A stretch of 64,000 nt of DNA from NCBI RefSeq assembly GCF_025612915.1, contig NC_069117.1:41220327-41284326 (forward strand). Reading direction: 5' to 3'. Position 1 is the stretch's first letter. Every line of letters begins with the position of its first letter. This document shows positions 25,501 through 37,407 of this stretch, piece by piece. Made by a program: the position numbers and the translations under genes. Source of the stretch: Magallana angulata. Taxonomy: Eukaryota > Mollusca > Bivalvia > Ostreida > Ostreidae. A model generated the notes under the pieces. It saw only the letters and a list, made by a program, of their open reading frames with translations. It searched no databases and had not been told where the DNA came from.

Positions 25501-26784
25501 TAAAACAGCCTGGAAGACATAGTAGTTACAAACTTCTTTTTTTAATATTTTTATTACAATTCATTCATCTTATTTTTTTTAATAATTATTAATAAAACCC
25601 CTGTTGCATGCTTGACGGGCAATAACAAAAAGAATGGAAAAGTATCGTACAGTATTAAAGAATGGAAGTGTATTGTATTAAAACTCTGCACAGTTTGATA
25701 AAAACGCAATGAAAGAATACACTCTTGTCTGCATTTCATTATCATTTGTTAATGAATAATAAAATTATGAGAAATATTGTAAGATATATTTTTCTTATCA
25801 TAGTATAGTTGACATGTTTATATCCTTTCTTTCTACGAACGTCTTTACCTTTATTCATATAAATTGGTGTAGCATGAGTGTGTTATTAGAACGTCTTTGA
25901 AAACTCAATTTTTCTATCACTTTAATGTAAGTTGAAGATTATATCTTCTAGTGATTTAATTTTTCATAGAAATCTGATTCAAAACCGTCATATTATGCAT
26001 AAAAAGAAGGGATTTTTTTTTTATATACTTCAAAACAATCGTCAAGATTGTTAAAAAATATTAGGCATCCCACAGTCGGTTCAAAAATATGTACTTATGT
26101 CTAATAACTGCAGTAGTTTCTACTGTGTACTGATCTGTTTAATTTGTATATATCTATCATGTGTAATCTTATTTCTCTAGGACTAATTAAATTTCATGAG
26201 AGAGAGAGAGAGAGAGAGAGACCAAATGTGTGTTAGTCTAAAACATGTACCTTCACGTATGTCCCTCATTTTTCTAAGTTTACTTTTTACAAAAAAGTAA
26301 TATTTCAAATTTGAGTGTGTTTTTAAGCCAATTAAGGTACTACATGTAGTATACTGTACAATCATTAGTGGAGAAATGTAATATGTCAATATGATCACTT
26401 CTAACTCGTAGAAACTTTAAAAATGTGTAATAAGGGAATTCAAATAAAATTGGTCAATCAGTTTTGTTTAGTAAGAAAAATTTCAATGACATTTTTGCTG
26501 AAATTCTTGTTCATATTGTTCATACACTGTGATAAAAACCCTATAAAATGAATATTTCTTTGCACTTTTTATAAATCTTTAAAAGTTTGTAAACGCCTAA
26601 CATTTATCGGAAGTTTTGATTTCTCGACACAGTAAACAATAAGCAAACGTCAAATTAACTCAACTTTAATACAACATCGTTTTGATAACCATTTCAATCC
26701 GGTGTTTACGAAAGCGTAGCCATGTATTTCTAAATTAGACATTTCCTTGTGTATGCAATGTGAAAAAGGATATTTCAATAAAAC

Positions 26785-28744
26785 ATGTGTAAGGAAAATG
26801 AACCAGAAGCGAGGTATGTGGTTGATGGTTATTTTTTGTCAATTGAAAGATTTAATCACTATTGATTTTTCAATTATCATATACATGATTTTTCCAGGAA
26901 TGGGACTTCGTCTACGTGTTGTTATAACAGTTACTACAACGGATCGGAATGTGTTCGTGAGTACTTAATAACATATTCACATCTTGCTACGAAATCTATT
27001 AAAGACTTATTGTACATGTAGGTCATAACACGCATTTTACTTAAATGTACTATTTCCTCATTTTTGATATTCATTTCTAGTACAAATTTTTTTTTTTGTA
27101 CATAATGTTTAAAACATTATTTTTAAAATTAATAGCAAAATACAGCAATTTACACATTTAATCAACATTTTGACACGGTAATAGGTTGTCCTGCTGGGTT
27201 TTATGGAAATAATTGTATCCATCATTGCAAGAATGGATTTTATGGCTTGGATTGCATCAAACAGTGTGCTTGCAAACAACCCCTTAATTGCCATCATATA
27301 ATAGGGTGTTCAACAGGTAATCTTCGTTATTTAATCAAAAAAATATTAAATTCAGTCAACTGAAAAATTGCAGTTTATTAAATATAATACATAAGACTTT
27401 AACAGGAAAATATTTAAAAGTAAAAAGGTTTTAATTTCAGATTATCCTGGTAATGAGAGTTCAAGCATTCCCAATAGAGATTCAGAAAATTCTAGTATCC
27501 TTCATGTCACACTTGACTCCGTTACCAATCCTGTTGGAGGTTCTAATAAAGAGAATACGTATATTCTTCCTGATACTAAAGTCACTGGAATCACAAGGAC
27601 GATCACAAAATCAAGTAGTGTCAGCACTAAGACGATAAAACCCGATGCCCCAGTCACCACAACTACCGGCAATTCCCTCGATACCAACCTTTTCTTATTG
27701 GCAATAGGTGGTGTAATCGCACTGTTTCTAGGTGTTATCATGGTTCAGCTTTGCATAAAACTACGTACAAAACGAAGAAAGTATTCACACCAAATATCCG
27801 CGAAACAGCATTCAGCAACAGAAGAAGAAACGTATCAAGAAATTAACGAATCTTTAATAGCCGTACAGCATTTAAACGATAATCATAATGAACATCGACA
27901 AGTTGGAAAGTATTATGAACTACACACATCGGGTCAGCCTACATCTGTGCCATATGATAGGATAAAAAATCAACTACAATATCTAGAGATAATCGATGAC
28001 TCTTTGGTAGCATCGACCAACAGTCCCGATTCAAATAACAGCGCAACATCATATCTTAAACCAAAGACCAACAAAAAACAAAGTAACTTAGATAATATGG
28101 ACTCTTCAGAAATAATAGCTATTTCTGAACAAAACAATCAGAATGATCTTCAACAAGTTAGCAATTACACTGAATTGCAGCCAAAAAACTCACTCACAAC
28201 CGAGCTTTATAAACAGATACACACCAACGTACAACATAAAGACATCGACGAGACTATTCATGACTTGTCAACGAGTTCTGGCTCTAATAAGAGCAACACA
28301 TCTTACTTAAAACCAAAACCAAATGCGAGACACAGCTATATGGAGGTAACAAGTTCTGATCTAACAGAAGGTGGAAAATCTGTTGAAGAAAGACGTGTTT
28401 CCATAACAGACGACAGTAGCAACCGTGTGTCGTCACAATATCTAGATCCTATTCATGACTTGTCAACGAGTTCTGGCTCTAATAAGAGCAACACATCTTA
28501 CTTAAAACCAAAACCAAATGCGAGACACAGCTATATGGAGGTAGCAAGTTCTGATCTAACAGAAGGTGGAAAATCTGTTGAAGAAAGACGTGTTTCCATA
28601 ACAGACGACAGTAGCAACCGTGTGTCGTCACAATATCTAGATCCTATTTATGATCCACATCTTGAAGAAAACGTATCCAAGAGCCAAGATTCCATTGACA
28701 CTAGCGATGCGTATCTGGATGTTATTAATGAGACATTTCTCTAA
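26785..28744 (+). CDS. Receptor gene 5: MEGF-type EGF transmembrane protein with an expanded tail (subfamily A)
   Basis: Exons 26785-26813, 26898-26956, 27185-27316 and 27441-28744 encode 507 residues, the longest of the family. The EGF unit reads CPAGFYGNNCIHHC, YGLDC and CHHIIGC. The transmembrane helix is at about residues 157-179, followed by RTKRRKY. The tail starts as in its relatives (ETYQEI, KYYELH, YDRI-x5-YLEI, SYLKP) and then continues with two further modules. The first extra module is old and diverged: its pair has become YKQI-x5-HKDI, losing the second tyrosine. The last 65-residue segment is tandemly doubled, at 28256-28450 and 28451-28645, with one base difference seen. The protein therefore has three SYLKP, two SYMEV and two QYLDP sites and ends in YLDV..ETFL. 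No signal peptide is visible. Confidence 0.86.
28256..28645 (+). repeat. Two 195-bp tandem copies inside the coding exon of gene 5
   Basis: Units 28256-28450 and 28451-28645 are exactly 195 bp (65 codons) each. They differ at a single base that I could see, giving Thr in the first copy and Ala in the second within the YMEV-x-SSDL region. The frame is kept. Each unit supplies one SYLKP, one SYMEV and one QYLDP motif. Confidence 0.95.
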
Positions 28745-28836
28745 AAACGTGTAACTCTTTACAAGTCTTTTTAATTATGCTTTTACTTGCTGCTTCAATG
28801 TTTTGATTTTAAAGCATTTATTCTATTTTTCTGTTT

Positions 28837-28842
28837 AATAAA
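28837..28842 (+). terminator. Polyadenylation signal of receptor gene 5
   Basis: AATAAA lies about 95 bp after the stop codon, followed by an AT-rich and then T/G-rich stretch. Confidence 0.6.
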
Positions 28843-29248
28843 AATTTTATTGTTTGTCTGACGTAATACATAGGTAAGTGTTGCTGAAGTATCATTGAAT
28901 GCGTGTACTACGAGATTCGCTTATCCAGTATAAACTTTATTAGGCTAACCATAAACCACAGATTTTAATAAGACGTTGTATAGGAATTTGGCAATTGGTA
29001 TATAAAGAGCATGCTTATGAGAAATAAGTGGAGACATTAGCACGTAGTTTAGGCGGGAAATTAGTTACTTCCAATCTCGTTAACGAGACAAGATGAACAA
29101 GGGTAACATCTTTGGTACAGGAAATACTTTATTTTAAATTGATGCAATATATTGACACTTAAAGTTGGTACTTGTTTCACAAAAAATATGCTGAGAAAGT
29201 TGATCTTGCCTTGAACAGTTGAATACATCGAGCGAAGTTTACTTGATT

Positions 29249-29270
29249 ACGGGCCGCCGGAAGGCGGTCC
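29249..29270. repeat. Short GC-rich hairpin
   Basis: The sequence around GGGCCGCC-GGAA-GGCGGTCC forms an 8-bp stem with one mismatch. It lies in AT-rich sequence about 500 bp after gene 5. It may be a transposon end, but no matching partner was identified. Confidence 0.5.
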
Positions 29271-29706
29271 GTTATTTGATATACATTTGAATATTGTAAC
29301 TGCGTTTCTACGGGTTAGCTTTTTGTTTACAGAATTAAAACTTTGCTTATTTTTATGAATTAAAAGTAAATATGCATGAAGAAATGTTTTCTGCCTTTTC
29401 AGTCATAGACTGTCGTGTTAGGTATAGACTGGTCCTCTGTCTCTATCGTACGTAATTGCGCATATCAGACATGCATTGCCAGTCTAGTGTTAGGTGCGTT
29501 TTTATCGAGACTATAATCTATTCAGGAAATTTCGGATTTTTTCATTCTTTTCGAAACAATGCATCGGGATCGGTAAACTGGACATAAAGACCCAAATGAC
29601 ATGAAATTTTATATAAATGATATTACTTCATACTATATGTGGCAATAGTCATACAATTACCGTTAGAAATGCTTACGGTAACGAACTCGATTCTTAATAA
29701 TAGTAT

Positions 29707-30031
29707 ACAGTTGTTGACTGGTGTCGAGGGCAACAGTTGATCTGTCGGACCGGCTCGTAAACTGTTGCTTACGGCCGAAGGCCGCTGGCAACAGTTTGCG
29801 AGCCGGTCCGACAGATCAACTGTTGCCCGAGACACAGTCAACAACTGTTTTGTTATACCCCTTCTACTCAATAACACGTTTTCGCGGAATGTGACGTCAC
29901 CGGTCAAGAGTCTTTTTTAACAGTCGATTTTAACAGTTCCAATCTAACAGTTCAAGTCCAAGAGTCAAAATGCTGGACTTTTTTCGTATAGAATAATATA
30001 GTACATGTAACTGTTTTACAGGGGTATAACA
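29707..30031. mobile_element. Large fold-back (MITE-like) element
   Basis: At 29707-29848 two arms of about 60 bp are near-perfect inverted copies. The left arm contains GGCAACAGTTGATCTGTCGG and the right arm its reverse complement, separated by about 20 bp centred on a GGCCGAAGGCC hairpin. A second inverted pair, TGTTATACCCC at 29851-29861 and GGGGTATAACA at 30021-30031, brackets the following segment. This suggests a composite or nested non-autonomous DNA element. No transposase frame is present. Confidence 0.65.
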
Positions 30032-33000
30032 ATAGTAAAATGTTAAACTTCAAACCGTGTTACTGAAAATTGAAAACTGAAAAAGTTATATTAAAATTTA
30101 CCATAAAAATTAGTACAACCAACTAGTTGTTTTTTTCTTTAAGATTTGTTTTTTCTATAAACAACCAATGATGATGATTCATACAACAATTATATTTTTG
30201 CGGCCCATTTGACGCTTGCATCAATATGATTTCTTGTTGCCTATTGTGCTATATATACTCCTTGATATCCGATATATCGAAAAATGATTGTATAGACTAT
30301 AGGGTTTTATTTACTTACTAGCATCACATGTGTAATGTAGAAACACTTTTAGCAAGCATTATCATAAACCATACCCAGCAAGTTCTATGTACGCGAGGGG
30401 GTGAGAAAGACCTAATATATTAAAATGAAGATAAGTACTTTCATACAGGAATAATACAGTTGGGTTTTTTTTTAATTTTTCCATAAACGTTCATTATATG
30501 TCATTCAGTATACAATTGCTTACATGAATTGTATTATTTATTGAAAATTATAGTACTCTCCAGCGGTATTATTTTATCTATTTTGTTCTTGGTAATAACA
30601 AAGACATTACTTTTTTCTGATACAATCCGTGACAAAAAGCTGTTTATATCAATCGTTACATTTGTATATGCATGTAATGGTTGTATAACTAAGGTACCAA
30701 ATATTGGTTGATTAATTTTTTAAATTGTACATTTATACATATTTATTTCTCCTTTGATATTGTGTGACGGGGGATAGGTTTTTTTTTTAATTCAATATAT
30801 TGTTTAGTTTTTAAATAAACTTTATTTAATTTTGATCTGTTCTGGTTTAATTTTCTCTTTTAATTAAATACTACTGCGTGCATCAAAAGTACTATTTATT
30901 AAAGATTGTAGTACTATCCAGCAGTGTTGCTTATGTTAGAATGTTTTATGTGTAAATAATGCATCCATATTACATGAAGTATTTCATACATCTTACCTTA
31001 ATACTAGTATGTAAATGTATATATTTCCGAGACTAAGCAAGTCCGTAACAGATCTGTAAAATCAACATTGGCTGTTGCGTAGCAATATATAAAAATAAAC
31101 GAGATTTTTTCTGCGTTAAGCTTTTGGTTGTGATTTTTTTTTATTAAAAAAACTGACGTAAAGTGAATCACTAAACGAACAAACAAATAGCCAAATAATA
31201 TAACCTGAATAATATTAATAAAATATGGATACTTTGAGTTTCTTATGCATTAAATATAGATCGGAAAACTCAGCGTTTTAAATTTGTTTACATTCAGAAG
31301 AGCATTAGTGGTCAAATAAATCTACTAAACTTAATAAGCTTGTATGTGAGGGTTCTTAATATACGGCAAAAATATATTCAAGTTTGCTCAAGCAGACAAG
31401 AGAAAAAAACTTAATGAGACTGTCTGCGCCCGATCTTCAATGATCAAGGGCACAATAAGTTGAAAAAGAATAAACTCTCATGAAAGCTATTGAACTGTCA
31501 ATAATATGTGTGGGTCATTTGCTCCGCATTAAAACAGTCCGATCCTCTCACTTGTACATGTACATGTACTTGTGAATAATATTCAATTATTGAACGAGTA
31601 CATGTAATTGAGAAATATTCAATTCTGAATTTCATTCAGATCACTAGAGCAAAACTATACGTACAAGATAAGAGCCATTCGTGTACATGTTTGACGTATA
31701 AGGAGCGATAAATCGCACAAGCTGATAAATTGATACTCTCCTATATAATTTTTTTTTTATATATAATGTCAATTTTATTTTTTTTTTGGTCCTGTTCATC
31801 CTATATGTTATAACAAACAGCGGAATATCTTATACCTATGTACAGAATAACAAAAGGTTCTCTTTGAGTGATATATAGGCGTTTATCTTTAACCAACCAT
31901 TGGTGTAGACCCATGCAGTCATTGGATTAATAAACCTACACAAATTTATAGCTCTTTGAATTTTAACCTAAAATGAACAAGAATAAAATTCCTACAGCTT
32001 TTAAAGAACAAAGCTCATAAGCATCTGGGAGAAGGCTCAAAACCAAAGAAATTCATTCAAAATAATCGAGTAAACAGTTGACACAATGACATCAGATTAA
32101 ATAGCTTGCATAGATGATCAGATTATTAAAATTACATTAGATGATATGTTCATGCATTTTATAATGGAAGAAGGTTTACTTAAACGTGGCCAATATGACT
32201 TGATTTATGTTGAGTGCGTGCTAACTCCAAAAAAAACAACGCATTCAGAGATAGACAAACAGGTGAGACAGACATTTTTTAGACAAATTGTAACAAAATT
32301 ACCTCCTTAAGGTTATTTCACAAATTTGATTTTAATTATAAAGTCTGTTACTACATTCTTTTACATATAAACCACAGCATTCTTATGGTCTTTAATTTGA
32401 TGGTTATAACATGTTCGAAATTTCTCTCTCAATTGTTGGTGTCGTCTTTTCAATTGTTGCTTCCTGTTGTAGTTTCTTGTATAGTATGAATGTTTGTGGT
32501 ACGATTGTGGTCTTCATTTTGAGGACAATGACAAAATCCTTGATCATTGTAGATTGATTCGAACGTTCTCCTGTGACGTATTGTTACATTATTGCACATG
32601 TGCGAAACACACACCCTTGCAGATCGTGCATTGACAAATTGGACTTCAGAAAACGGAGTGGGTTTTTTTAGAATCTGACGAAAGCGGTGTTTAGTTGTTT
32701 ATACTTTTTTTGATTTATTATCACTTATCTACTGTATTGGATACAGTGCGACAGTGGTCTACAGGAAGATGCAAACAATGTGCACTCTGTATGAGCGGCA
32801 CACGTGTTCGATGTGCATGCATATGCGAAATAAGACAGCACAGCAGTGTCGAAATTGCAGGTACAATTGATCTTATATATATAAAACAAAACAATCTTTT
32901 GCTTTTTATTGAACGTTGTTTCCTTTATTTATCGTGTATTACATTGAGTAGCTCTATCATTCAGGAGTTCATGTAACCTAAATGCCTCGATCGGAAGGTA

Positions 33001-33568
33001 GCCGAACCTAACTTTCTCGGCCTGTATATATACCCAAGTGGTAGTTGAGAAGCCATAGAAACTAACCTGGCGACATTATGTTTTTGAAATGCATGTCAGC
33101 TTTAAACGTGCGTGGAAAAAACTATCTAGCAAATACACAATACGGAACAAACTTTACCTCAATGTTGTTTTTACCGTAGATTCAACGTATATTTTATGTA
33201 ATTTTGAAACTGTTGTGCAACGTTAATATTTTACTTATGACTCAAAATTGATTCTCAATGTAAATTATATGTTGAAGTAGTGTACCCAAAGTGCGAAACA
33301 AAATCAAAGTACTGAAGTACTGACGGGGTTGATTTTATCGATCATCATTTATTATCTTGCATGGCAATTAGTTTCTAGTCTGTATTTGAATTATGCACTT
33401 TTTTTATAATATGTATAATATGGATTTTTAGACTTTTCTGTCAAGAAGTTCGAGAAACCCCATATGAACCATGTTGTATAATATTTAAAGATGGATTTTA
33501 AACTATGTATTAGTTATCGAAAACATTCTAAAAATTGTATTGATCCAAGCACTATTGATATAGAACTC

Positions 33569-33671
33569 TAGTCTCGTTCAACTAGACGTTCGGCTGTCTC
33601 TGTTAATATCCGAGCCTCTCTGCTTGTCGGATATTTACGGAGACAGCCGAGCGTTTGGTTGAACGAGACTA
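33569..33671. mobile_element. Fold-back (MITE-like) element
   Basis: Two arms of about 46 bp are inverted copies (left TAGTCTCGTTCAACTAGACG..., right ending GGTTGAACGAGACTA) around a loop of about 10 bases. It has the same design as the elements at 16765 and 29707 but an unrelated sequence. Confidence 0.75.
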
Positions 33672-34019
33672 TATTAAACTCTGGCGTAGAAATACATGAG
33701 ACTACAAAAATATCTAACTTGTTCGTATTATATAAAATCTTACTATTTTCAAAGTGTTTATAGATAAGTTTCTTTGAAAACAATGCTTTAGCATACTGTA
33801 CATCGATTTTTTCTATTATTTTCAAGAACTAAGTCTTGTCAGCGGCGGTGATTTGTGCTTAGGTCCAAACACTGTTTCACTTTCGGTTTGCCAGAGTGAC
33901 TGCATAGGAGAGATGATTAAAATCAACTCCCAAAAAGGAACGCACTAGATATAAAATTATTGAGGAAATTAATGAAACCTGTTACAAACAATCAAGGACC
34001 AACTTTATTATTATTCATC

Positions 34020-34126
<107 letters not shown>

Positions 34127-34176
34127 AGTGTCATAACTAGTCTCTCAGTTAAAAATACATATTTATTGTGCGAATT

Positions 34177-35250
34177 ATGGTGTACGTACGAGCTTTTCTC
34201 TTGCTGGTTATTTTTCCTGCTTTTCATAACGCAACACGACGTCAAGGTATCTGTGATTATTTTGGAAGAAGGTACATGTAAGAATTTATTCCACGTTTTT
34301 TTTAAAAACAAGACATTGAGTTGGTTATAGGGTATTTAAACTGTTAATCTGTATATTTCATTTGTTGTAGAACGTGTTGCTCGGATTATCACTTGGTTGG
34401 AGGATCTTGTGAAGGTTAGATGTGTTCGAAGAATACATATTATACGTCTTTTTCAGTAAAATTATTAGCTTTTAATTCTAAAAGAACTGTTTTGGGTTTT
34501 TTTTAGCCTGTCCCGTGGGATACATTGGTTTTAATTGTACTCGTTCATGCCCTTATCCATTATATGGACAATTTTGTTTCAAAGAATGTCACTGCAGCCA
34601 ATCAGAATGTGACCACATTAATGGTTGTAAAAAATATGGTAAGCCATTTATATTACTAGTATTTTTCTGATGGATTGTTCATTTAGACCGTATAGCATAT
34701 TTTCTTGACTGCGTTCATCAAAACACGTCTTCAAGTCCTCAAATATAAAATTTACTATTTAACAGTAAAACTGTTGTTATATTCTTCAAATGATTTTTAA
34801 AAGTATGAATTGAATAAGCAGGTTTCCGCTTATATTCATTTTGCTGGTTTATGAATTTGGTTTTTAGGCACCACAGATTCAACAGTACCAGCAAGATCTA
34901 CAACACCAATGAGCAGTAAATCCTCCATAAGTAATGTAAGTGATCATCTTATTACCGTACCAATTAAGACAAAGTATAACCCCTCCATCACAAACTATTG
35001 CACTGAATTCAACTCGACCACAATCATTATGATTATTGGAGGAATCGTTATTTTATTATTAATTTTGATAATCATCTTTCAAATTTATGAGAGAAATTGT
35101 AAAAATCAGGAAATAAAACGACCAGCTGTTCATGTACAGAGTAGACTATATGAGGACACCACAGAGCCGGCACACCGTTTTATTAACGACTTTTATGGGA
35201 GGATGGAGGCCAACAGTCTTCAAGCATCGGGCACAACGGAGGACATATAA
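34177..35250 (+). CDS. Receptor gene 6: MEGF-type EGF transmembrane protein with a short tail (subfamily B)
   Basis: Exons 34177-34271, 34371-34414, 34507-34638 and 34868-35250 encode 217 residues. Unlike subfamily A, exon 1 encodes a signal peptide (hydrophobic AFLLLVIFPAF near the start). The EGF unit reads CPVGYIGFNCTRSC, YGQFC and CDHINGC. The transmembrane helix is near residues 143-165, followed by YERNCKN. The tail is only about 50 residues and keeps LYEDT and FYGRM. It ends at a stop where gene 8 continues for about 117 more residues, and the downstream sequence is the decayed rest of that tail. The product is probably membrane-bound with reduced signalling, a decoy-like form. That function is inference. 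Confidence 0.82.
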
Positions 35251-35550
35251 CTCTTTGAGATCGCACCGATCATGTTCCATTTGCAAAGATATAACACAGC
35301 CGTCTGGCTTTGGTTAGGAAGAATTTTTTTTAGGAAAAAAGGAAAGAACCCGAGGTGCCCAGCAGTATTTTACTCAAATGACGGAAAAAGTTCTGTTTCT
35401 GTCGATAGCAACGCACAACTATACTTAAAAAAGAATATCATATCCACCTGTGAGGCAAAGAACGAAACAGTTTTAAGTTGTATATATGTGTATATTAATA
35501 GCAGTCCTTTTACTAGGCAGCCCATATTTGAATGCAATTCACAACTATGA
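35251..35550 (+). pseudogene. Decayed remnant of the lost cytoplasmic tail of gene 6
   Basis: Sequence after the gene 6 stop still aligns with the coding tail of gene 8. CTGGCTTTGGTTAGGAAGAA matches CTGGCTGGGAAGAATC, AACGAAACAGTT is shared, and CCATATTTGAATGCAATTCA matches the YLDVIHN-coding end of gene 8. A stretch in the middle is missing and the reading frame is no longer maintained. This shows that the short tail of gene 6 is derived by loss. Confidence 0.75.
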
Positions 35551-35731
35551 TAAAACTCATTGAAAACTCACGAATGCAATTCGATGTATTAATATTTGAA
35601 ATAGTTTTAAAAATTAGAACTTCTCTAAAAGTTAAATTTTCATTTTGTTCATGATTTTGTCTTTCTCTATCAACATTCTTTTCATCATGTGTATTTTTTT
35701 TATATTCGTTTATATATTAGATCTTATAACA

Positions 35732-35737
35732 ATAAAA
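35732..35737 (+). terminator. Possible polyadenylation signal of receptor gene 6
   Basis: AATAAA about 480 bp after the present stop and about 190 bp after the decayed tail end, a plausible ancestral position. Confidence 0.45.
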
Positions 35738-35739
35738 CA

Positions 35740-37300
35740 TAGACGGAAAAATAATTGTTTGTACCTTGTATATCCATTCTAAAGGGGCGACCTGATTTTG
35801 AAAATTGAATCATTTTGTTTTGTGATTTGAAAATTAGAACATTTGGAACTATTCGAACGGTCAAAGAAACTTTAAAAAACAATTGCAAAAAACAACTTGA
35901 AGAGACCAATGAATGCAATCAATCCGTCTGAGAGAGCAAGAAGTTACTTAAACATGTCTGCAGAATGAACACTTTTAAAACATAGCAAATAATAAATCAT
36001 TAGAAATACAAAGCCTCTATACGGCTGTCAAAAATAAATTTATGAAAAATAAAAAAAGTAAATATGATAGATAGTTCTATCACAAGCCAAGCACCATAAT
36101 GATAGAGGTTTTATTTCAGGGGGATTTATCTTTTCATCTATAAATGATAAAACCATAAATTGTCAGCCTTAACCAAAAAACAACACTTCCTGTTTGGAAA
36201 TGTTTTCTAGAACAATACGTCGCTGACATTTTCCATATAAGAAACCGCCTACAGATTTTTAAATCTAAATGCATTGATAATGCATGGGAATTTAAAATAA
36301 AACATAACTCGAATACCTTATCTGATAAGTTTCAAAAGAAATTAAACTTAAATGCATGAAGTCATTGCAGGAAGACTAACAACGATATGCCCCAAATTTT
36401 CAGCCTTCAAGGGTGAGCCTGAAATAAAAACGTTTATGAAAGTTATCGAAACGAACCGTGTGTTGATCTTTGCAGATAGCTTCCCATCAAAACTCTTTGT
36501 TCCTCTCATTTATATATTGTGAAAGATATCCTTATTTCGTCTTTAAAGAAAAGATAAGAACGATTCGTAATCATATTCTGCTCAAAAGAGACGATAGTTT
36601 TTTTTAAAACGGATTATATCTTAACGTCTGATCTGCATGTTTTAACTTCGATGCTATGATTTTGAACTTCGTAAACCTACTATAGAAGCAAACAACATGC
36701 ATCAAGATATACATTTGGCTCATAAAGTCTAGATATACAAACTGTTTTCTAAAGGTCATGCTTTTTAAAGAGATTTCAATATCTAGAATTACATGTGTGA
36801 TACTGTGAATAAAAAATGCCACACTCTAAAAAGATGTGTGAACTCTTTTTAGGTTCAATATTTAATTATGTCATTTATCTCTGCGCCCCTATATGCATTC
36901 AAACGAGTCCATATCTTACAACAATCATTTTAAACTTATAATTATTATTATAGTAACCAATAAACAAAATAAAGGTTACTTATAACTCATAGTAGTATAA
37001 TGAAAATGTAGGCTAAATATGCGACATGATATAATCAGGTAAAGGCGAAAAGTATATTCTGGGGGGAATGGAGAGGTCAACTTCTGAATATATTTCTATC
37101 ATTTTAATTTGTTACAGATTAACAAGTATTATATAATAATCTATGATAATTTATGACGAAATTGAATTACATGTATGTAAGAAAGGCTCTTTTTAGTTTA
37201 AACTCATTTAAGGAAATTATTAAAATCTACTTCAGTTCAAACAACTGCCCACTTCAGCATTATTCACCAAAACGCAACATACAGGGAAACCAAGTGTTTC
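35740..37300. other. Intergenic region between receptor genes 6 and 7
   Basis: AT-rich sequence. I saw no gene, no clear repeat and no conserved block except the promoter-proximal segment of gene 7 that follows. Confidence 0.4.
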
Positions 37301-37407
37301 CAAATATGAACGCTCTGTTGTCATTTCCTCACTTACGAGTAATATAACGGTGTCATTAATAAAATGATGTAATCTTTGGTTGGTAAATAATGTCTCTAGT
37401 GTAAAAC
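37260..37407 (+). promoter_or_regulatory. Promoter-proximal region of receptor gene 7, shared with gene 8
   Basis: The segment with GGGAAACCAAGTGTTTCC and then TGTTGTCATTTCCTCACTTA (ending near 37338) matches the region upstream of gene 8 (GGGAAAACATG and TGTCGTTATTTCCTCACTTT, about 39418-39483). The TTTCCTCACTT core contains an ETS-type GGAA on the opposite strand. Shared position relative to the ATG suggests a common control region. Confidence 0.45.

Larger units (their letters stand above)
20957..26784. other. Large intergenic region between receptor genes 4 and 5
   Basis: About 5.8 kb without a convincing gene. It holds a G-tract near 22168-22182, a short inverted repeat at 23188-23238, a C-tract at 25013-25027, an L2-type element tail at 25395-25500 and a (GA)n tract near 26198-26221. 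All open frames are short and lack domain or signal features. Confidence 0.45.

Noticed and set aside
18583-29270. GC hairpins at 18583 and 29249 as Helitron 3' ends
   Set aside because: No CTRR terminus or insertion site was found at the right distance, so the hairpins alone do not support the call.
32695-32976. A Cys-rich frame (RCKQC, CALCM, CACIC) with a hydrophobic start and a possible donor after ATTGCAG
   Set aside because: It starts with TTG rather than ATG, an in-frame stop lies directly upstream, and no partner exon or homologue exists in the window. It may be chance.
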